A stretch of DNA of 46,255 nucleotides from the NCBI GenBank assembly GCA_001493195.1, contig FAXN01000015.1, forward strand, positions 1 to 46,255, written 5' to 3'. The position numbers were made by a program, and so were the translations under genes. The notes beneath the pieces are model-generated. The model made no database searches, was not told the origin of the DNA, and saw only the letters and a list, made by a program, of their open reading frames with translations. The DNA is from Sulfurovum sp. enrichment culture clone C5 (lineage in GTDB: Bacteria; Campylobacterota; Campylobacteria; Campylobacterales; Sulfurovaceae). Positions 42,265 through 46,255 of the stretch are shown one piece after another; positions within the stretch are counted from its first letter, which is position 1; the number at the start of each line of letters is the position of its first letter.

Positions 42265-42286
42265 ACAATCTCTTCTCGGAGATTGT
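42265..42286 (+). terminator. Hairpin terminator between the two lipoprotein genes
   Basis: ACAATCTC-TTCTCG-GAGATTGT followed by T-rich sequence. Confidence 0.6.
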
Positions 42287-42376
42287 TAATTCTTTATTAA
42301 AATTCTTCAATATATAACATTTCTGTAATTATTTTTTATTTTTTATTTTTTTATGTAAATTAAAATATTTTTTTTG

Positions 42377-42382
42377 TATAAT
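42377..42382 (+). promoter_or_regulatory. Putative -10 box for lipoprotein cytochrome c gene
   Basis: TTTTTTTGTATAATG, T-rich extended -10 of Campylobacterota type. Confidence 0.5.
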
Positions 42383-42411
42383 GCCCTGTACAAAAAAATA
42401 AAGGATGTATA

Positions 42412-42849
42412 ATGAAAAAAATGACACTTTTGTCTGTTGCTGTTGCTGCACTATTATTTGTAGGTTGTGGTGGTGATAAACCAGCTGAAGCTAATACAAC
42501 GGATGCTAATGTAACTGTTGAAGCTAACGCTACTGAGGCTAACGCTACTGAAGCTACTACTGAGGCTAATGCTACAGAAGCTAACACAACTGCTGCTGCT
42601 CCAGCTGCTGCTGTTGACGGTGCTGCTGCGTATGCTACATGTTCTGCATGTCATGGTGCGGATGGTAAAGGTACAGTAGGTGGGGCTAAAGTTTTAGCTG
42701 GCTTTAGTGCTGCTGATATTGATGCTAAACTTCATGCTTATAAAGCTGGTTCAGTACAATCACCAACTGCTGCTATCATGAATGCTCAAGCTGCAAATCT
42801 TAATGATGATCAAATCAAAGCTTTGGCTGATTATATATCAAAACTATAA
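42412..42849 (+). CDS. Lipoprotein c-type cytochrome with sequon-rich linker
   Basis: Lipobox LLFVGC; linker EANTT-DANVT-V-EANAT-EANAT-EATT-EANAT-EANTT; CSACHGADGKG heme site. Confidence 0.9.
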   Translation: MKKMTLLSVAVAALLFVGCGGDKPAEANTTDANVTVEANATEANATEATTEANATEANTTAAAPAAAVDGAAAYATCSACHGADGKGTVGGAKVLAGFSAADIDAKLHAYKAGSVQSPTAAIMNAQAANLNDDQIKALADYISKL

Positions 42850-42856
42850 ATATCTT

Positions 42857-42880
42857 ATCTTCTCCTATCTAGGAGAAGAT
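42857..42880. terminator. Bidirectional terminator between convergent cytochrome and moeA genes
   Basis: Perfect 10-bp stem ATCTTCTCCT-ATCT-AGGAGAAGAT. Confidence 0.75.
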
Positions 42881-44107
42881 TTAAAAAACAAAAATACTTT
42901 CTATTTTTAAACTTTCTGATATTCCATCTAGCATTATTATATTTATATTTTCATCTTTCTCTATCTTATCAATTTCTGGTTTTGTTATCAAAAAAGAGTT
43001 TACATCCTTAAGAGGGGATAAAAAGTTTGGAGATTGATGAGATGTTGGGTTGAAAGATTTTCCATCAAAATATCCTAAAATTACACTATATTTTCCACTT
43101 TTTAGTTTAAAATCATCAGATATATGGGTTTTTGCGATTAAGTGGTAAGGTTTTGAGCTTTGTTTGAGTTTTTGAATAATGAATTTCCCAAAAAGTTCAA
43201 AATTTATCATTGCTGCAGTGGGATTACCAGGTAGGATTAATATATAGGTTTTATCTATGATGCCAAGCGATGTAGGTTTGCCAGGTTTTATATCAACTTT
43301 TTCAAATAGATACTTCATGCCAAGTTCCAATAAAACTTCTTTTGTAAGATCTTTATCCCCCACGCTAGCCCCTCCAGTTGTAACTATGAGATTGCTATGC
43401 AGAGAATTTGAAATAATATTTTTTAGGGCAACTTTTTCATCGCTCGAAGTTGCAATACTAAAAGAGTCACAATTTAAACTTTTTGCTCTTGCTTTTAACA
43501 TTGGTGTATTTGAGTTATATATATCAAATGAGCCTATATTTTGATCTTCGTGGCGCTTTAGCTCATTTCCAGAACTAATGATGCTTACTTTTGGTTTTTT
43601 ATAAACTTCTATCTTTTCAATGCCTTGAGAAGCAAGAAGTGCTATGGAGTAGCTATTTATCTCTTCACCCTTTTTTATACACACACTACCACTTTTAAGC
43701 TCTTCGCCCATAAGTCTTATATTTGCACCACTTTTAAAATTTGATGGCACCTTGATGAAATCACCATCAAATTCTATCATCTCTATAGGCACAACAATAT
43801 CAGCTTCTTTTGGTACTGGTGCACCAGTCATTATGCGAATTGCTTCTGCATCACTTAAACTAGGAAGAGTTTTATTTCCTGCGTATATAACCTCTTTTTG
43901 TGTTTTTAGTGAGTTTAATAAATATTTTGAATTTAGTGCATACCCGTCCATTGCGGAGTTGTCAAATTTTGGTAAATCTACTTTTGAGACAATGTCATTT
44001 GCTACGATTAGCCCCAAAGAGTCTTCAATGTCAATAAATTCTGTTGTTATATTTGATAGTATATTTTGATCTATTATATTTAATGCTTCAATGATAGAAA
44101 CCGCCAT
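42881..44107 (-). CDS. moeA: Molybdopterin molybdenumtransferase MoeA
   Basis: FDNSAMDGYAL; RIMTGAPVPKEADIVVPIE; TTGGASVGDKD; LPGNPTAAMINFE. Confidence 0.95.
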   Translation of the reverse strand: MAVSIIEALNIIDQNILSNITTEFIDIEDSLGLIVANDIVSKVDLPKFDNSAMDGYALNSKYLLNSLKTQKEVIYAGNKTLPSLSDAEAIRIMTGAPVPKEADIVVPIEMIEFDGDFIKVPSNFKSGANIRLMGEELKSGSVCIKKGEEINSYSIALLASQGIEKIEVYKKPKVSIISSGNELKRHEDQNIGSFDIYNSNTPMLKARAKSLNCDSFSIATSSDEKVALKNIISNSLHSNLIVTTGGASVGDKDLTKEVLLELGMKYLFEKVDIKPGKPTSLGIIDKTYILILPGNPTAAMINFELFGKFIIQKLKQSSKPYHLIAKTHISDDFKLKSGKYSVILGYFDGKSFNPTSHQSPNFLSPLKDVNSFLITKPEIDKIEKDENINIIMLDGISESLKIESIFVF

Positions 44108-44181
44108 AGATTGCCTTTTTTATAAGTGTCCAAATTATATCAAAAGAGTGTTATAATCCACATAACAAAATAGGAGTCATT

Positions 44182-44850
44182 ATGCAGTACCTTTTTTATG
44201 AGGATAGTGGAGCTAAAAATATAAAATTAATTGGCGATAATCATCATTATATCTTTAAAGTAAGAAGACATAAAGAGGGTGATATACTGGGCCTGAGAAA
44301 CCTTAAAAATGATATTTTGTATATATATAAGATTAACTCAATCGATAAAAAAGAGGCATTTTTAGAGCTTGTAGAAGAGAGAGAACTTATAATCAGTGCA
44401 AACAAAAAACTTCACATAGGCTGGTGTGTGATAGAGCCCAAAAATATAGAAAAAGTTTTACCCTCATTAAATGAGATAGGAGTAGATAAAATTACATTTA
44501 TAACTTGCAAAAGAAGCCAGCAAAATATCAAAATTGATTTTGAAAGACTTCATAGGATAGTTTTAAATTCGTCCCAGCAGTGCGGGCGAAGTCGTATGAT
44601 GAAGTTTGAGAGTGCAAAAAGTCTAAAAGAGTTTTTGGAATATTACCCACAAAGTTATATGCTTAATTTCTCACAAAATTATATTTCAAACATTTGTGAT
44701 ATAGAAACTATCATCATCGGATGTGAAGGTGGTTTTAATGATGAGGAAATAAAACTTTTTGATAAGAGCAGGATAATTGGATTTGATACACCGCTTATTC
44801 TCAAAAGCGAAAGCGCTGTTTGCGCGGTATCTAGCAAGGTACTTTTATAA
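44182..44850 (+). CDS. rsmE: 16S rRNA (uracil(1498)-N(3))-methyltransferase
   Basis: HHYIFKVRRHKEGD; CKRSQQ; IIGCEGGFNDEEI. Confidence 0.9.
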   Translation: MQYLFYEDSGAKNIKLIGDNHHYIFKVRRHKEGDILGLRNLKNDILYIYKINSIDKKEAFLELVEERELIISANKKLHIGWCVIEPKNIEKVLPSLNEIGVDKITFITCKRSQQNIKIDFERLHRIVLNSSQQCGRSRMMKFESAKSLKEFLEYYPQSYMLNFSQNYISNICDIETIIIGCEGGFNDEEIKLFDKSRIIGFDTPLILKSESAVCAVSSKVLL

Positions 44851-44869
44851 AAAATTAAACAAATTTCGG

Positions 44870-44875
44870 TATAAT
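44870..44875 (+). promoter_or_regulatory. Putative -10 box (TATAAT) upstream of long rpmE leader
   Basis: CGGTATAATGCGAC about 230 nt upstream of the rpmE ATG. Confidence 0.5.
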
Positions 44876-45106
44876 GCGACTCTTAAAGCTGTCTTGCGAA
44901 ATTTTAGAGTAGATTGCAGCGACCCCAAGAATATTCTTGTGGAAGGGTGCTTTGGCATCAGAGCAGGTTAGTTACCTCGCCATTTTAAATAACGCAATAT
45001 AGCAAAGCTATAGTTTGCTTACGCTAACGCTGAGTTTTCTTCAGCAGAAGGCTCACGCAACTAGTTGCTGTTTTGTTTTAAAAATAAACTAAAAAAAGGT
45101 AGAAAG

Positions 45107-45307
45107 ATGAAAAAAGATATTCATCCAACTTATGTTGATTGTAAAGTTACATGTGCTTGTGGAAATTCATTTGACACAAAATCAGACAAAGAAACTATGA
45201 GCATCGACATTTGTAACGCTTGTCATCCATTTTTCACAGGAAGTGAAAAAATCGTTGATGCTGCAGGTCGTGTTGATAAATTTAAGAAAAAATATAACCT
45301 CGGTTAA
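45107..45307 (+). CDS. rpmE: 50S ribosomal protein L31 (zinc-binding form)
   Basis: [26 protein letters not shown]...[28 protein letters not shown]. Confidence 0.97.
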   Translation: MKKDIHPTYVDCKVTCACGNSFDTKSDKETMSIDICNACHPFFTGSEKIVDAAGRVDKFKKKYNLG

Positions 45308-45394
45308 TTTTATCATCCATTCTCTTACCAAAGGCAAAGCTTTGGTAATGGGAGTTGAATTTGGGCTTTGCTTGAATTCAAGGAGATATTCACT

Positions 45395-46222
45395 ATGTTG
45401 ACATTCATCCCCACCCCTATCGGAAATCCTGCTGATATTACGATCAGAGCCATGAGAGCTTTTGAGAGTGCAGAACTTTTTTTATGCGAAGATACGCGAA
45501 ATACAAAACATTTATTACAATTGCTTAGCGATAGATATGGTATGACTATGCCAAATGCTATATTTTTGTCTTTTAACGAACATAATGGAGATGAGAGACT
45601 TTCTCAAATAGAAAATGACTTAAAAGAGAAAAATGTAGTTTATGTTAGTGATGCTGGTATGCCTGTTATTTCTGATCCAGGGCAAATATTAGTCGTATAT
45701 TGTCAAGAAAATAAAATTTCTTATGATGTTTTACCAGGTGCAAATGCAGCACTGACTGCTTATGTAGCAAGTGGGTTTATGGGAGGTGAGTTTGTTTTTT
45801 TAGGTTTTTTGCCTCATCGTGGCAAAGAGAGAAAAGCCAAATTAGAAGTTGCACTAAATCAAGAATTTGTATCAATCCTTTATGAAGCACCACATAGACT
45901 TTTAAAGTTTTTAGAAGAGATAGCAGCCTTAGAGCCAGACAGAGAAATATTTTTGGCAAAAGAGCTCACAAAAAAATATCAAAAATATTATAAAAATAGA
46001 GCAGGTATTCTTCTAAAAGAGTTTAGAGATGAGAATATTAGAGGCGAATGGGTGGTAATAATGGAGCCAAAAGCAAAATCTGATATTACACTTTCATTGG
46101 AAGAGATTGTAAACTTAGATTTGTCTCCAAAAGAAAAAGCAAAATTACTAAGTGAGACTACAGGAAAAAGTCCAAAAGAGTGTTATAGCGAAATTATGAA
46201 TTTTATAAAATTAAATTCATAA
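45395..46222 (+). CDS. rsmI: 16S rRNA (cytidine(1402)-2'-O)-methyltransferase
   Basis: LTFIPTPIGNPADITIRAMRAFESAELFLCEDTRNTKHLL; AGGAGATATT upstream of the ATG. Confidence 0.95.
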   Translation: MLTFIPTPIGNPADITIRAMRAFESAELFLCEDTRNTKHLLQLLSDRYGMTMPNAIFLSFNEHNGDERLSQIENDLKEKNVVYVSDAGMPVISDPGQILVVYCQENKISYDVLPGANAALTAYVASGFMGGEFVFLGFLPHRGKERKAKLEVALNQEFVSILYEAPHRLLKFLEEIAALEPDREIFLAKELTKKYQKYYKNRAGILLKEFRDENIRGEWVVIMEPKAKSDITLSLEEIVNLDLSPKEKAKLLSETTGKSPKECYSEIMNFIKLNS

Positions 46223-46255
46223 AAATATAAAATAATACACACCTAATATACAGGG

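Noticed and set aside
42360-42587. Minus-strand ORF MLASVALASVVASVALASVALAS... and overlapping frame 42454..42654
   Set aside because: Antisense shadow of the repetitive sequon-encoding DNA; no ribosome site; the plus strand has a clear lipoprotein cytochrome.
44777-44971. 64-aa plus-strand ORF overlapping the rsmE 3' end
   Set aside because: Out of frame within rsmE and running across the putative rpmE promoter; no family resemblance or RBS.
44882-45000. Possible 4.5S/SRP RNA gene upstream of rpmE
   Set aside because: I could not find the conserved GGAA tetraloop/AGCAG asymmetric loop of SRP RNA; kept only as an unspecified structured leader.
45325-45348. TTACCAAAG-GCAAAG-CTTTGGTAA hairpin between rpmE and rsmI as a terminator
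   Set aside because: No T-tract follows; a structured intergenic element is possible, but I cannot assign a function.

Overview
This AT-rich window looks like a Campylobacterota (Sulfurimonas/Sulfurovum-like) chromosome. That assignment is inferred from gene content: CiaB, four-subunit PFOR, ccoNOQP with DUF4006 and FixH, petABC, AddAB and SQR. Most of it is ordinary housekeeping and respiratory gene content. No rRNA, tRNA, CRISPR array, IS element or prophage was seen. The best leads are: (1) two tandem lipoproteins built from pentapeptides (D/E)-X-N-X-T, which match the bacterial PglB extended N-glycosylation sequon; nine copies lie in a 71-aa protein with no other domain, and six lie in the linker of an adjacent lipoprotein cytochrome c; (2) a sulfide:quinone-oxidoreductase-like gene split by one apparent frameshift at an A6 run, followed by an uncalled 55-aa small membrane ORF; (3) an uncalled 33-aa membrane ORF in the cbb3 oxidase operon; (4) a 15-bp-arm palindrome with a TATAAT on each strand between the divergent sanA-like and mnmG genes; (5) a degenerate copy of a dispersed intergenic palindromic repeat; (6) a HExxH metallopeptidase-like motif in CiaB. 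Everything was read by eye; no database search or folding was run.
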